From: an uncultured Acidobacteriia bacterium
GTDB taxonomy: Bacteria > Acidobacteriota > Terriglobia > Bryobacterales > Bryobacteraceae
Direction of reading: 5' to 3'
DNA: 64,000 nucleotides
Assembly (NCBI GenBank): GCA_903923395.1
Contig: CAIXXM010000166.1
Span: forward strand, 1-64,000
The position numbers and the translations under genes were made by a program. This document shows, piece after piece, positions 45,101 through 53,913 of this stretch. Below the pieces are notes generated by a model. That model saw only the letters and a program-made list of their open reading frames with translations, ran no database searches and was not told the DNA's origin. Position 1 is the first letter of the stretch. The number at the start of each line of letters is the position of its first letter.

Positions 45101-45296
45101 GCGTGGCGACGGAGGACGCCATCGTGTCCGGGCTGGCACCGGGCAAACTGGCCGTGACCAGCAGCGTGGGGAAATCGACGTTGGGAAGATCGCTGACCGG
45201 CAGAGAACCGTAGGCCACCAAGCCGAACATGGCGATCGCGGCCATCATGAGGCTGGTCGCGATGGGGCGTTTAATAAATGTTTCCGATACGTTCAT
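42162..45296 (-). CDS. RND multidrug efflux permease (MdtC-like)
   Basis: A 1044-residue inner-membrane permease of the HAE-1 RND family with the twelve-helix plan and two large periplasmic loops. Proton-relay residues are visible in helix 4 (GFVVDDAIVMLENIV, the Asp pair) and helix 10 (GIVKKNAIMQIDFAL, the Lys). The N-terminal IKRPIATSLMM and DLPNVDFPTLLV are typical of the MdtB/MdtC pair. It follows the first permease after four bases, and the two likely form a heterotrimer. Start ATG. Confidence 0.92.
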   Translation of the reverse strand: MNVSETFIKRPIATSLMMAAIAMFGLVAYGSLPVSDLPNVDFPTLLVTASLPGASPDTMASSVATPLENQFSTIAGLNQMTSRNSLGTTQVTLEFDLSRQLDGAAVDTQSAITQATRLLPQGMPTPPTFTKVNPADQPVLYIALTSKSMPLWTLDEYAETRVAQRISMVSGVAQVGVLGAQKYAVHVQLDPHAMASRQVGMNEVETALSGWNVNLPTGTINGPQRAFTLQATGQLTSAAQYRPLIVAYRAGAPVRLEELGKVIDSVEDDKTASWFATPKFSQRSVVLAIQRQPGTNTIDVTEGVKRLLPVFKSELPPSVNMDILYDRSDTIKESFDDIKFTMGLTLALIVAVIFIFLRNISATVIPSLALPFSIIGTFAVMYLLHYSLDNLSMMALILSIGFVVDDAIVMLENIVRHMEHGMKPMEAAMVGSEEIGFTIVSMTLSLAAVFIPVLFMGGILGRLFKEFAVTICVAILISGVVSVTLTPMLCSRFLKPPHESQQSAFYRITERFFEAWLHLYDLSLQWVLKFRPLMMISFVVVLVATGYLFIKIPKGFIPNQDTDQLLAITESAQGTSFRQIAEYQQIVQDIIREDPDVAGLMSTVGGTAATTLGGPNYGEIVVHLKPRAERKRLADQIVEEMRPRFANLPGMKVYLQNPPVIQIGGQVTKSLYQFTLASPDKPELYAAAKKMEAEASKIPGLQDVTSDLAISAPQVDIKINRDKAAALSVNANSIENSLYDAFGPRWVSTIYAAINEYKVLLELKPEYQQDPKALSLLYFKSSGGKLIPLDTLADINSDTGPQTISHYGQLSAVTVSFNLKPGAALGDAVSAIRKVATDTLPSSITTTFQGAAASFENSLGNLLALLVVAIAVVYIVLGILYESYIHPITILSGLPSAGFGALVTLYIFHMDLNIYAFVGLIMLIGIVKKNAIMQIDFALDAERTQGLSPHDAIYQGCLIRFRPIMMTTMAALLGAVPIALGYGAGGEARQPLGLVVVGGLMFSQLVTLYLTPVVYTYMSSFLEAYNRWKAPKNVLPAAQPAHGD

Positions 45297-45300
45297 TGAG

Positions 45301-48300
45301 TTAGTCCGCCCCTGCCTGTGCCGGAGTCAGGCCCTGCTCTCCGCCTTGCACCGCATCAGCGGTGCGGCGCTTCCTGCCCTGAATCCGCTGCAGAATTCCA
45401 TCCATGTAGGTGTAGACCACTGGGGTCAGATAAAGAGTCAACAACTGGGAGAAAATCAAGCCGCCGACAACGGTCAAGCCCAGCGGGCGGCGTGCTTCCC
45501 CGCCCGCGCCGTAACCGAGTGCGATGGGCAGAGTGCCGAACAAGGCCGCGGCCGTGGTCATCATGATGGGCCGGAAACGCGCGATACAGCCTTCGTAAAT
45601 CGCGTCCCGCGCCGAAAGATTGTGGGTTCGTTCCGCTTCCAGCGCGAAATCGATCTGCATGATCGCGTTCTTCTTCACAATGCCGATCAACATCATCAAA
45701 CCGACGAAGGCGTAGATGTTGAGATCCACGTGGAAGATGAGCAGGGTCAGCAGCGCGCCGAAGCCGGCGGAGGGGAGACCGGAAAGGATGGTGAGCGGGT
45801 GTATGTAGCTCTCATACAGTACGCCGAGAACGATATAAACCACGCCAATCGCCACCGCCAGCAGCAGACCAAGGTTCTTCAGCGAATCCTGGAAGGCCTT
45901 CGCAGTGCCAGTGAAGCTCGTCACCATGTTGGCCGGCAATGTATGGAGGGCAAGATCCTGCACCGCCTCCACGGCCTGGCTCAACGCCACGCCGGGCTTC
46001 AGGTTGAAGGAAATCGTGACGGAGGGCAACTGGCCGGAGTGGGCGATGGACTGCGGCCCGGCATAGGGCGTCAGCTTCACCACGGCATCCAGCGGGATGA
46101 GATGCCCGTTGCTTGCCTTGAATTGGATGTCCTTCAGGTTGTCCTGCCACTGCTGATACTTGGGCTCCATTTCGAGCAGCACTTTGTTCTGGCTCAGAGG
46201 AGAGTAGATGGTGGAGACCCAGCTGGGACCGAAACCGTCATAGAGCGCCTGTTCGATGTTGATCACATTCAGCCCAAGCGTGGCGGCCTTGTCCCGGTCG
46301 AATTCGATATTCAAACGGGGATTGCGAATCTGCAGGTCGCTGGTCACGTCCTGGATCATCGGCAGTTTGGCCACCTGCTTTTCGAGGCCCTGTGCCTGCC
46401 GGTAAAGGTCATTCACATCGGGCGATTGCAGCGTGAATTCATAACCGCTCTTGGATTGCCGCCCGCCAATGCGGATGGCCGCGGGCACGGTCACGAAGGC
46501 GCGCATCCCGGGAATCGCGCCCAGCTTGCGGCGCAGATCTTCCGCCATCTGTTGTGCAGATTTCGGGCGCTGGCTGCGCGGCACGAGATTCACCCAGCCG
46601 CGGCCCTGGTTGGCCGAGGTGCCGAAATTGCCGCCTGTGCTGGACATCACGTTGTCAATGCCGGGCTCATTGCGCATGATTTCATTCACGCGCTGCTGCA
46701 ACTGCACCATACGGAGATAGCTGGTTCCCTGCGCGGCTTCCGTCGTGATCTGCAGACGGTCAGAATCCATTTCCGGAACGAAGCCTTTGGGGACGATCTG
46801 GAACAAATACACCGTAGCGCCGAGGACGCAAACGAAAACACCCAGCATCACCGGGCGGTGACGCAGCACCCATTGCAGGGTCACTTCGTAAACCCACAGC
46901 ATGCCACCGAGGCCGCTCTCCATGATCCGGTAGAACCAGTTCTTCTTCGCGCCGTGATCAATCTTGAGGAAGCGGCTGCAAAGCATCGGCGTCAAGGTGA
47001 CTGACACCACGCCCGAAATAAGCACCGCGACGGTGATGGTGACTGCGAACTCGCGGAACAGCCGGCCCAGAATGCCACCCATGAACAGCACGGGGATGAA
47101 GACCGCCGCCAGAGAGATCGTCATGGAGACGATGGTGAAACTAATCTCCTTGGAGCCGATGAACGAAGCTTCCAGCGCGGATTTGCCCTTTTCAATATGG
47201 CGGACGATGTTTTCGAGCATGACGATCGCGTCGTCAACCACGAAACCGACCGAGAGGATCAGCGCCATCATGGACAAGTTGTTGAGGCTGAAGTTCAGCA
47301 GGTACATCACGCTGAACGTGCCGACGATGGAGAACGGCAGCGCCATGGAAGGGATCAGCGTCGCCGAGAAATTCCGCAGGAAGACGAAGATCACCAGGAT
47401 GACCAGCACGAGCGTCAGGCCCATGGTGAACTGAATATCTTTGAAGGCTTCGCGAATGTTCCGGGAACTGTCGCCGCGGATACCGAGAGAGACGCTGGGG
47501 GGAAGCTGGGCCTGGAAAGTCGGCAGCAACTTCTTGATGGCATCGGCAACATCAATGGTGTTCGCGCCCGGCTGCTTCATGATGATCAGGCTGACGGAGC
47601 GCATCACGTTTTCCTTGGTCACGAACCAGGACGCCTGATACGCATCTTCCACGCCGTCAATCACATTGGCCACCTGCGACAGGCGCACCGGCGCGCCGTT
47701 CTTCCAGGCGACGATCAGCGGACGGTACTGCTCGGCATTCATCAACTGCCCGTTGGCCTGCACGTTGGTGTTCTGGTGCTCACCGTACAAAGTTCCGGTG
47801 GGAAGATTCACGTTCCAGTTGGTCACCGCGTTGGCGACTTCATTGATGCCGATCTGCTTCGCGGCGAGCTTGTTGGGGTCCACCTGCACGTGCACAGCGT
47901 ACTTGGCAGCGCCGAAAACGTTCACCTGCGCGACGCCGGGCACCATGGAAATCCGCTGGCCGATGATGTTCTCGGCGTATTCGTCCACTTTCCACAACGG
48001 CAGAATATTGCTGGCCACGCCGAGCATCATCGTCGGCACGTCCGCGGGGTTCTGCTTGCGGAACGAGGGCGGCGAGGACATGCCCGGTGGAAGCAGCGGC
48101 ATGACTTCCGCGATGGCGGTCTGGAGATCGACCGCCGCGCCGTCAATGGAACGGGACAAATCGAACTGCAGAGTGACGTTCGTGGAGCCGGTCGACGAAC
48201 TGGAGACCATGGAGTCGAGACCGGAAATGGTCGTGAACTGGCGCTCCATGGGGGTCGCAACGGCCGAAGACATGGTGTCAGGGTCGCCGCCGGGAAGGCT

Positions 48301-48447
48301 GGCAGACACCTGTAGCGTCGGAAAGTCGACGTTGGGCATGTCCGCGACGGGAAGCGCCCTGTAGGAGACGACTCCAAACAGGGCGATACCCAACATAATC
48401 AAACTGGTGGCAATCGGACGTCGGATGAACGTGCTCGATACGTTCAT
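45301..48447 (-). CDS. RND multidrug efflux permease (MdtB-like)
   Basis: A 1048-residue RND permease, paralogous to its downstream neighbour. It has IRRPIATSLIMLGIALFG at the start, DMPNVDFPTLQVSASLPG in the first periplasmic loop, the helix 4 Asp pair (GFVVDDAIVMLENIV) and the helix 10 Lys (GIVKKNAIMQIDFAL). Together with the fusion protein upstream it gives the MdtA-MdtB-MdtC gene order. A 27-bp gap separates it from the fusion-protein gene. Natural substrates of such pumps include bile salts, novobiocin-like drugs and metals; none can be assigned here. Confidence 0.92.
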   Translation of the reverse strand: MNVSSTFIRRPIATSLIMLGIALFGVVSYRALPVADMPNVDFPTLQVSASLPGGDPDTMSSAVATPMERQFTTISGLDSMVSSSSTGSTNVTLQFDLSRSIDGAAVDLQTAIAEVMPLLPPGMSSPPSFRKQNPADVPTMMLGVASNILPLWKVDEYAENIIGQRISMVPGVAQVNVFGAAKYAVHVQVDPNKLAAKQIGINEVANAVTNWNVNLPTGTLYGEHQNTNVQANGQLMNAEQYRPLIVAWKNGAPVRLSQVANVIDGVEDAYQASWFVTKENVMRSVSLIIMKQPGANTIDVADAIKKLLPTFQAQLPPSVSLGIRGDSSRNIREAFKDIQFTMGLTLVLVILVIFVFLRNFSATLIPSMALPFSIVGTFSVMYLLNFSLNNLSMMALILSVGFVVDDAIVMLENIVRHIEKGKSALEASFIGSKEISFTIVSMTISLAAVFIPVLFMGGILGRLFREFAVTITVAVLISGVVSVTLTPMLCSRFLKIDHGAKKNWFYRIMESGLGGMLWVYEVTLQWVLRHRPVMLGVFVCVLGATVYLFQIVPKGFVPEMDSDRLQITTEAAQGTSYLRMVQLQQRVNEIMRNEPGIDNVMSSTGGNFGTSANQGRGWVNLVPRSQRPKSAQQMAEDLRRKLGAIPGMRAFVTVPAAIRIGGRQSKSGYEFTLQSPDVNDLYRQAQGLEKQVAKLPMIQDVTSDLQIRNPRLNIEFDRDKAATLGLNVINIEQALYDGFGPSWVSTIYSPLSQNKVLLEMEPKYQQWQDNLKDIQFKASNGHLIPLDAVVKLTPYAGPQSIAHSGQLPSVTISFNLKPGVALSQAVEAVQDLALHTLPANMVTSFTGTAKAFQDSLKNLGLLLAVAIGVVYIVLGVLYESYIHPLTILSGLPSAGFGALLTLLIFHVDLNIYAFVGLMMLIGIVKKNAIMQIDFALEAERTHNLSARDAIYEGCIARFRPIMMTTAAALFGTLPIALGYGAGGEARRPLGLTVVGGLIFSQLLTLYLTPVVYTYMDGILQRIQGRKRRTADAVQGGEQGLTPAQAGAD

Positions 48448-48474
48448 GGAAATACCTTCTTTCTGATATCCGCC

Positions 48475-49764
48475 CTAGAGCCCGGTCGGACTCGCCTGAC
48501 CGCCGGGGCGTTGCCCGCCCGCGCCCGGTCCCGCACCTGCAGGCCGGCCGCCGCCTTTACCACCCGGACGGCCTTCCCTGACCACAACCCGCGAACCTGG
48601 TGCGAGCCGCAGTTGCCCCTCGGTCACCACGGTGTCGTTCGGCTGCAGGGCACCGGTGATCGCAATATCCTGATCCATACGGATGCCGGAAACCACGGGC
48701 ACGGTGACAACTTTCTTATCCTCGTTCACCTTGAACACGAACTGGCCGTCCTGACCGGTCTGGATCGCCTGGTTCGGAACCACCAGTGCATCTTTCATTG
48801 TGGTCAGGCGGAGGGTAACGCGGACGAACTCGCCCGGCCAGAGGCGGCGCTGCGTGTTGGGGAATGTGCCCTTCAGCTTGATCGTACCGGTGGAAGCGTC
48901 CACGGAGTTGTCAAGGAAGGTCAGGAAGCCCGATTCCACACCATTCGGATCATCCTGCGGCACGGCGGTGACCGCAAGCTTGCCGTTCGCCATGTACTTC
49001 TTGATGGAGGCGAGCTGTGCTTCCGGCACGTTGAAGGTGACGTAAATCGGCTGCACCTGATTGATGGTGACCAGATCCTGCGAATTCGCCTGGATGATAG
49101 TGCCCTGCTTCGTGGCGAGGTTGCCGGTCCGCCCATCGAGCGGCGACTTGATGATGCAGTAGCTGAGATTGACCTTCGCCGTCTCAATCATCGCCTGCGT
49201 CGCCTTGATCTGTGCTTCCATGCTGGCGATGGCCGCGCGGTCGGCTTCCACGGCGTGGACGGAGATGTCAGCCGTGGTTCCCGTCTGTTCGGTTTGGTCC
49301 TTTGAGATCACGCCTTCCTTAAAGAGCTGGGCGTAACGGGCTGCCTGTGCCTTGTTGTAGACCTGCTGGCTTTGATCGCGCTGCAGATTGGAACGGGCCT
49401 GCAGGAGATTGGCATTGTTCATCTGCAGCGACGCCTGCGCCTGTTGCAAAGCAGCTTCGTAGGGACGGGAATCGATCTGGAAGAGGACATCGTCCTTCTT
49501 CACGTAGTCGCCTTCGTTGAAGCCGACCTTGATCAGCTGGCCGCCAACCTGCGCGCGAACCGTGATCGAAGTGTAAGCTTCCACGTTGCCGATGACCTGC
49601 ACTTCCACAGGGACATCGCGCTGCGACACCTTCGCCACAGTGACCGGCACATCGCCGCCGCCTTTTTTGCCGGACTTGGCATTGTCAGCAGGCGGGGGGG
49701 CGCATGCGGACAGGAAAAGGCACACAATTGCTGGAATGCTCCAGAAGAACCCTCGTTTAGGCAT
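48475..49764 (-). CDS. RND efflux periplasmic adaptor (membrane fusion protein), lipoprotein
   Basis: A 429-residue HlyD/MdtA-type adaptor. The N-terminus carries a lipobox LSAC with Cys21, so it is probably lipid-anchored. Next come a barrel-sandwich half (VTVRAQVGGQLIKVGFNEGD), an alpha-helical hairpin (about 95-190, Gln/Ala-rich), the second lipoyl half (IIKSPLDGRTGNLATKQG) and the beta-barrel. The C-terminal tail is Gly/Pro/Arg-rich and probably disordered. It heads the minus-strand operon with the two RND permeases; no outer-membrane channel gene follows. Confidence 0.92.
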   Translation of the reverse strand: MPKRGFFWSIPAIVCLFLSACAPPPADNAKSGKKGGGDVPVTVAKVSQRDVPVEVQVIGNVEAYTSITVRAQVGGQLIKVGFNEGDYVKKDDVLFQIDSRPYEAALQQAQASLQMNNANLLQARSNLQRDQSQQVYNKAQAARYAQLFKEGVISKDQTEQTGTTADISVHAVEADRAAIASMEAQIKATQAMIETAKVNLSYCIIKSPLDGRTGNLATKQGTIIQANSQDLVTINQVQPIYVTFNVPEAQLASIKKYMANGKLAVTAVPQDDPNGVESGFLTFLDNSVDASTGTIKLKGTFPNTQRRLWPGEFVRVTLRLTTMKDALVVPNQAIQTGQDGQFVFKVNEDKKVVTVPVVSGIRMDQDIAITGALQPNDTVVTEGQLRLAPGSRVVVREGRPGGKGGGRPAGAGPGAGGQRPGGQASPTGL

Positions 49765-49896
49765 GAATATAGAGATGGTACTGAAAAAGTAGACGGCGCG
49801 GAAGTACCGTTTGTTACTTTAGCGCGCCAGCGGGCAGTGAAGCTTTCGTATGGTGCCTCACTTCGCCTTCTTCCCGTGGCTTGGTACCCTAAAGCG

Positions 49897-50460
49897 TTGA
49901 AACTTCTCGACGTTGGCTGCGGCATCAAGAAATTCGCGGGTTCCCCGGACACCACCGTCGTCGGCGTGGATCTCAATCCCGCCAGCGACGCCGATGTTTT
50001 GGTCAACCTCGACACCTTCCCCTACCCCTTCGCGGATCGAACTTTTGACCACCTGCGGGCGATCCACGTCATTGAACATCTCACCGATGTCATACGGGCC
50101 ATGGAGGAATTCCACCGTTTGGTCCGGCCCGGCGGTACGGTTCGAATCGAAACCCCGCACTACACGGACTTCAGTTCCTTCTGCGACCCGACGCACAAGC
50201 ACCACCTCAACAGCTTCTCCTTCCGTTACTTTGGACTGAACCACGGCGGATTCGGCTATTACACGGAAGCAAAATTCCGTGAGATTTCTGTCTACGTAAA
50301 GCTACTTAAGTTTTGGAAGTGGCTTGGCTTCGAGTTTCTGGTGAACCGCTTCCCGAGATTCCGGAAGTTTTGGGAGTTCTACCTTTGCTATCTCATCCGC
50401 GGCAAGGCCATGGAGTTCGTCTTTGAACCCGTTGGCCCCCCTGTACCGCCTCGCCGATAA
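49897..50460 (+). CDS. Class I SAM-dependent methyltransferase
   Basis: A protein of about 187 residues starting with the SAM-binding strand and loop (MKLLDVGCGIKKF), then VVGVDLNP, the FPYPFADRTFD segment and HVIEHL at the catalytic region, and a late RPGGTVRIETPH. This matches Methyltransf_11-type enzymes, often linked to lipid or polysaccharide pathways; the acceptor is unknown. The frame is open far upstream through antisense of the adaptor gene, so the start was set by the family pattern. TTG at 49897 gives a normal N-terminus; GTG at 49837 is the alternative. The end overlaps the YraN gene by 38 bp. Confidence 0.75.
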   Translation: MKLLDVGCGIKKFAGSPDTTVVGVDLNPASDADVLVNLDTFPYPFADRTFDHLRAIHVIEHLTDVIRAMEEFHRLVRPGGTVRIETPHYTDFSSFCDPTHKHHLNSFSFRYFGLNHGGFGYYTEAKFREISVYVKLLKFWKWLGFEFLVNRFPRFRKFWEFYLCYLIRGKAMEFVFEPVGPPVPPRR

Positions 50461-50842
50461 GCTCCGCTTCCGCAAGCACCGGGATATTGGGAAATTCGGC
50501 GAGGACATCGCGCACCGCTATCTGCGCCGCCATGGTTTTACGGTTATCGCGCGAAACTGGCGGCCCCCGCAGGGAGGCGGAGAGATCGATCTCATTGCCT
50601 GGGAAGACGAAACGCTGGTGTTTGTCGAAGTGAAAACCAGAACCTCCAACCAGTGGAGCGCGCCGGAACGGGAGATTGACCGGGATAAAATCTTCGCCGT
50701 GAGCCGCGCGGCGAGGGATTACGTGCGCCGTTCGGGCTGCGATCCAGACCACGTCCGGGCCGATGTGCTGGCCATTGATACAGAGCGGACTTTGGAATTT
50801 CAGGTCCGCCATTACCGGAATGCGTTCCATGTCTCGCTATAG
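50423..50842 (+). CDS. YraN/UPF0102 family endonuclease-like protein
   Basis: A 139-residue UPF0102 protein with the Holliday-junction-resolvase-like fold. Motifs are FGEDIAHRYLRRHGFTVIARN, GGGEIDLIAWEDETLVFVEVKTR (acidic and Lys residues of the nuclease-like centre) and the later ADVLAID. The biochemical role is unresolved, probably in DNA processing. The TTG start has a GGAG site at 50412-50415 and lies inside the end of the methyltransferase gene. Confidence 0.9.
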   Translation: MNPLAPLYRLADKLRFRKHRDIGKFGEDIAHRYLRRHGFTVIARNWRPPQGGGEIDLIAWEDETLVFVEVKTRTSNQWSAPEREIDRDKIFAVSRAARDYVRRSGCDPDHVRADVLAIDTERTLEFQVRHYRNAFHVSL

Positions 50843-50853
50843 TGGTGAAGCCG

Positions 50854-51858
50854 ATGCCTGAACTCCGCAAAGATCCCGTTACTGACCGCTGGGTCATCAT
50901 CGCGAGCGAGCGTTCCCGCCGCCCGACAGACTTTGTCCGCGAGCCGCTGCCCACAACTGCGTCTGGCAGGATCTGCCCCTTCTGCCCGGGCAACGAATCG
51001 AAAACGCCGCCCGAAGTCTTGGCTTACCGCACTGGAACCGCCCCCAATCAGAAGGGCTGGAGCCTGCGCGTCATCCCCAACAAGTTCCCTGTTTTGGGAA
51101 TCGAGGGCGAACTGAACCGGGAAGGCGAGGGCATCTTCGACAAAATGCAGGGCATTGGTGCCCACGAGGTCATCATCGAGAGCCCGGACCATGCACTCAG
51201 CACGGCTGAGCTATCGGAAAAAGCTATCGAGCAGTTGATTTGGGCATTCCGCGACCGCGTCCGGGACCTTCGCAATGACAAACGGCTGAAATACATCCTG
51301 CTGTTCAAGAACCATGGCGAACCGGCCGGTGCGACTTTGGAGCATACGCATTCTCAATTGATCGCGCTGCCCGTTGTGCCGAAGCGGGTGCAGGAAGAGC
51401 TGGAAGTCTCCGAGCACTATTACAAATTCAAAGAACGCTGTGTCTTTTGCGACATGATCCGCCAGGAAGTGAAGGATGGCTCGCGTGTAGTCACCGAAAC
51501 GGACAAGTTTTTGGTGATTGAACCGTATGCCGCACGCTTCCCGTTCGAGACCTGGATTCTGCCGAAGAAGCATGCCTCACATTTTGAGGATCTCGATCAG
51601 GCGCATGCGCAGAATCTGGCCTGGGTGATGAAGTCGACGCTGCGGAAGATTGAGTCAGTACTGGAGAATCCGCCGTATAACTTCCTCATCCACACGTCGC
51701 CACTGCAGGAGAGCGCCAATTGTTATTACCACTGGCACATTGAGATCATCCCGAAATTGACGAGGGTGGCCGGATTTGAGTGGGGCACCGGGTTTTATAT
51801 CAACCCGACGCCCCCGGAAGAATCAGCGCAGTTCTTGAGAGAAGCCGGCTTGGCTTAG
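50854..51858 (+). CDS. galT: Galactose-1-phosphate uridylyltransferase-like enzyme
   Basis: A 334-residue nucleotidyltransferase of the HIT superfamily GalT branch. Zinc-binding Cys pairs are CPFC (residues 41-44) and CVFC. The active site is in EHTHSQLIALP (HxHxQ), and a second HWHIEIIPK occurs near residue 293. The start MPELRKDPVTDRWVIIA is the usual family start, so the ATG at 50854 was used rather than the GTG at 50842. Members move UMP (or AMP) onto galactose-1-phosphate or glucose-1-phosphate; the exact sugar is not fixed by these motifs. It starts 11 bases after the YraN stop. Confidence 0.88.
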   Translation: MPELRKDPVTDRWVIIASERSRRPTDFVREPLPTTASGRICPFCPGNESKTPPEVLAYRTGTAPNQKGWSLRVIPNKFPVLGIEGELNREGEGIFDKMQGIGAHEVIIESPDHALSTAELSEKAIEQLIWAFRDRVRDLRNDKRLKYILLFKNHGEPAGATLEHTHSQLIALPVVPKRVQEELEVSEHYYKFKERCVFCDMIRQEVKDGSRVVTETDKFLVIEPYAARFPFETWILPKKHASHFEDLDQAHAQNLAWVMKSTLRKIESVLENPPYNFLIHTSPLQESANCYYHWHIEIIPKLTRVAGFEWGTGFYINPTPPEESAQFLREAGLA

Positions 51859-51964
51859 ATTGCCGCACAGTCCGCCGTCCGCGGCACGAACCGGGTCAAG
51901 GAACCCGTCGGCTTCAACGCGGATGGCGAGTCCGTTGTGCGGCTTGTTTCTCAGTAGCGGGCGC

Positions 51965-53248
51965 TTAGTGAGCCGCCAGTTCGGCTACACCGCGCCAGCT
52001 GGCGATGAGGTTGCCATGGTCATCGAAGGGCAGTTCGTGCACTTCTTCAATGATTTCGAGCAGTGGGTTGGCTTCGATCTCCGGGCGCATGTTGGCACTG
52101 AGCGCGATGGGTGAGAGTTCGAGCGTGTTGTGAATCCAGCCTAGGCGGATGTCTTCGAAGTTGTGCTTGCCCACGGTGGGGAAGAGCTTTTCAAGGCATT
52201 CCCGGTCCGTATCGAAGTGCATCGGAAGACGAACCGCAGCAGGGGTGGAGGCCGTCAGGGAGTTGATCCACGTCGGCTTGTTGTCAATCTTGTGGGCCAA
52301 ACGCGTGGTCACCATGTCCGCCATGCCAACGCCGGCGGCATTGCCATACGTCACCGGGCTGAGATCGCGCACGAAGACGCGCTTGATGATGGGCAGACCC
52401 GGCCACGGATTGTACTGCCCGTAAACACCGCGGTTCACCACCTTGGTATCCATGCCGGCACCACTGATATTCTTGCCGATTTCGTTCAGGATGAGCACGT
52501 CGAGATCCGTCGGCAGGCCCGGCGCGGTGGCTTTGACCAGTTCGAGAAGTTCCTCTTCCCGCTTTTCCATTTGATCGACCGGCACGGCAGATAACTGGCA
52601 GGTATTGTGATACGCATCTTCAAGGATCGCGAGACCACCGAGGATCTTCGCCGAACCGAGCATCTTCCGGCCCACGCTGTAGATCACCTGCTCCAGACCG
52701 ATATTGAACGCGTGCATGTGGTAGTTTTTCGCACCAGCCCACTTGCCGAGCCCGATGGCCATCATCTTGTAGAGGCCACTTTCGATCTTGCCAGCGAAAT
52801 CAGTATGCTGCTTCACGCGGCCGACCAGCATGATGCCATCGGCCTCACTGGCATATTTGTCGAGGAAGACCTGAATGCCTTCCGGCGTGTGTCCCACCGA
52901 GATCACTTCGAGAGAACTCTTGATGGGGCAACCCATGGTCTCTTCGATGATGCCGTAGTGCGCGAGAACATCCGCCTGGCCCTGTGCCGTGGCCGCACCA
53001 TGACTTCCCATGGCGGGGAAGACAAACGGATTCATTCCGCGCGACTTCCAGTAATCCACCACAGCTTTTACAATCGTCGCGATATTGCTGATGCCGCGGC
53101 TGCCACAGCCGATGGCGATCGATGACCCCGGTGCCAGACCGTTGCCGAATCCGGCTTCACCCAGCTCCTTTTGCACAGTTCCCGGGATATCCGACAGGGC
53201 CCGGTTGGGGAAATTCTGCTTCACAAGAAGCATCTTGGGGAAGGTCAT
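51965..53248 (-). CDS. LarA-like (DUF2088, lactate racemase domain) protein
   Basis: A 427-residue protein of the LarA/DUF2088 group. Recognised by IAIGCGSRGISNI, PAMGSHGAATAQGQADVL, VGRVKQHTDF and LNEIGKNISGAGMDT. LarA is a nickel-pincer lactate racemase, but this branch (seen in Acidobacteria and Planctomycetes) is more divergent and its reaction is unknown. Possible ligand histidines are those in GSHG and KQHTDF. The ATG at 53248 was preferred to an upstream in-frame start, which adds a basic, unconserved tail. It lies 22 bases after the unknown gene upstream. Confidence 0.8.
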   Translation of the reverse strand: MTFPKMLLVKQNFPNRALSDIPGTVQKELGEAGFGNGLAPGSSIAIGCGSRGISNIATIVKAVVDYWKSRGMNPFVFPAMGSHGAATAQGQADVLAHYGIIEETMGCPIKSSLEVISVGHTPEGIQVFLDKYASEADGIMLVGRVKQHTDFAGKIESGLYKMMAIGLGKWAGAKNYHMHAFNIGLEQVIYSVGRKMLGSAKILGGLAILEDAYHNTCQLSAVPVDQMEKREEELLELVKATAPGLPTDLDVLILNEIGKNISGAGMDTKVVNRGVYGQYNPWPGLPIIKRVFVRDLSPVTYGNAAGVGMADMVTTRLAHKIDNKPTWINSLTASTPAAVRLPMHFDTDRECLEKLFPTVGKHNFEDIRLGWIHNTLELSPIALSANMRPEIEANPLLEIIEEVHELPFDDHGNLIASWRGVAELAAH

Positions 53249-53270
53249 GACGAAATTATAACAGCGGCTT

Positions 53271-53861
53271 TTAGACCTGCTGCCACTCTTCTGCGAGCTT
53301 CCGGGCATACTCTTCGGAAGCGAATATCTCGAAGGGATACTGCTCCGGCTTCAGAGACAGGAAGGGCTTCAGATGCTGGTGGCAAATGAAGGCGTAATCC
53401 GCATAGCGATGATAGTTCTCAAGGAACGATAGAGAAAAGCACTCCGCGGGCGGCGGATCTTCCAAAATGCTGTGCAGGCCAATCGCACGGGCAAAGATCG
53501 CTTTGCGGTCAGTGACACCCCAGCGCTTCAGCTTTTCCTTCACCGCTTCCGGCGGAGATTCCACCACCAGTTCAGAAAAGCTCTGCACATTGATCCGCAT
53601 GTCATCGTGTTCCGAGCGGCGGATATGCTCCACACATTGCTGCGTCCAGCGGCGAAGATCCTTGCCGAGGAAGATCAGCATCCGCAGTTCCTGGTACCTG
53701 CCGGTCACCATTCTGCGGACGAGTTCCAAATTATCGATCTCAGAATCCACCAAGCCCTGCAGAGCCAGGGCGGCTTGTGAACCATCCACCAGATCAGACG
53801 TGTTCGTCCCACCGCTGAACGGATGCAGGATCAAGGGCGGCAATAGCGGCGTTTCACTCAT
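53271..53861 (-). CDS. Protein of unknown function
   Basis: A 196-residue soluble protein with no family I recognise and no signal peptide or membrane helix. The sequence is mainly helical, with several acidic and aromatic stretches (FSLSFLENYHRYADYAF) and a C-terminal YARKLAEEWQQV. It starts with ATG in the same orientation as the flanking LarA-like and peptidase genes and fits the gene spacing of the strand. It is probably expressed; the role is unknown. Confidence 0.65.
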   Translation of the reverse strand: MSETPLLPPLILHPFSGGTNTSDLVDGSQAALALQGLVDSEIDNLELVRRMVTGRYQELRMLIFLGKDLRRWTQQCVEHIRRSEHDDMRINVQSFSELVVESPPEAVKEKLKRWGVTDRKAIFARAIGLHSILEDPPPAECFSLSFLENYHRYADYAFICHQHLKPFLSLKPEQYPFEIFASEEYARKLAEEWQQV

Positions 53862-53913
53862 TCATCAGCACCACAATGGTTAGATCGGCAGATCGCTCGC
53901 TAAACTGTAGGGC

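Noticed and set aside
45229-47004. 591-codon plus-strand open frame
   Set aside because: Antisense to an RND permease. The product is His/Gln/Arg-rich nonsense, typical of a shadow frame.
49372-49896. Upstream extension of the methyltransferase frame
   Set aside because: The added residues are antisense to the adaptor gene and do not belong to the methyltransferase fold.
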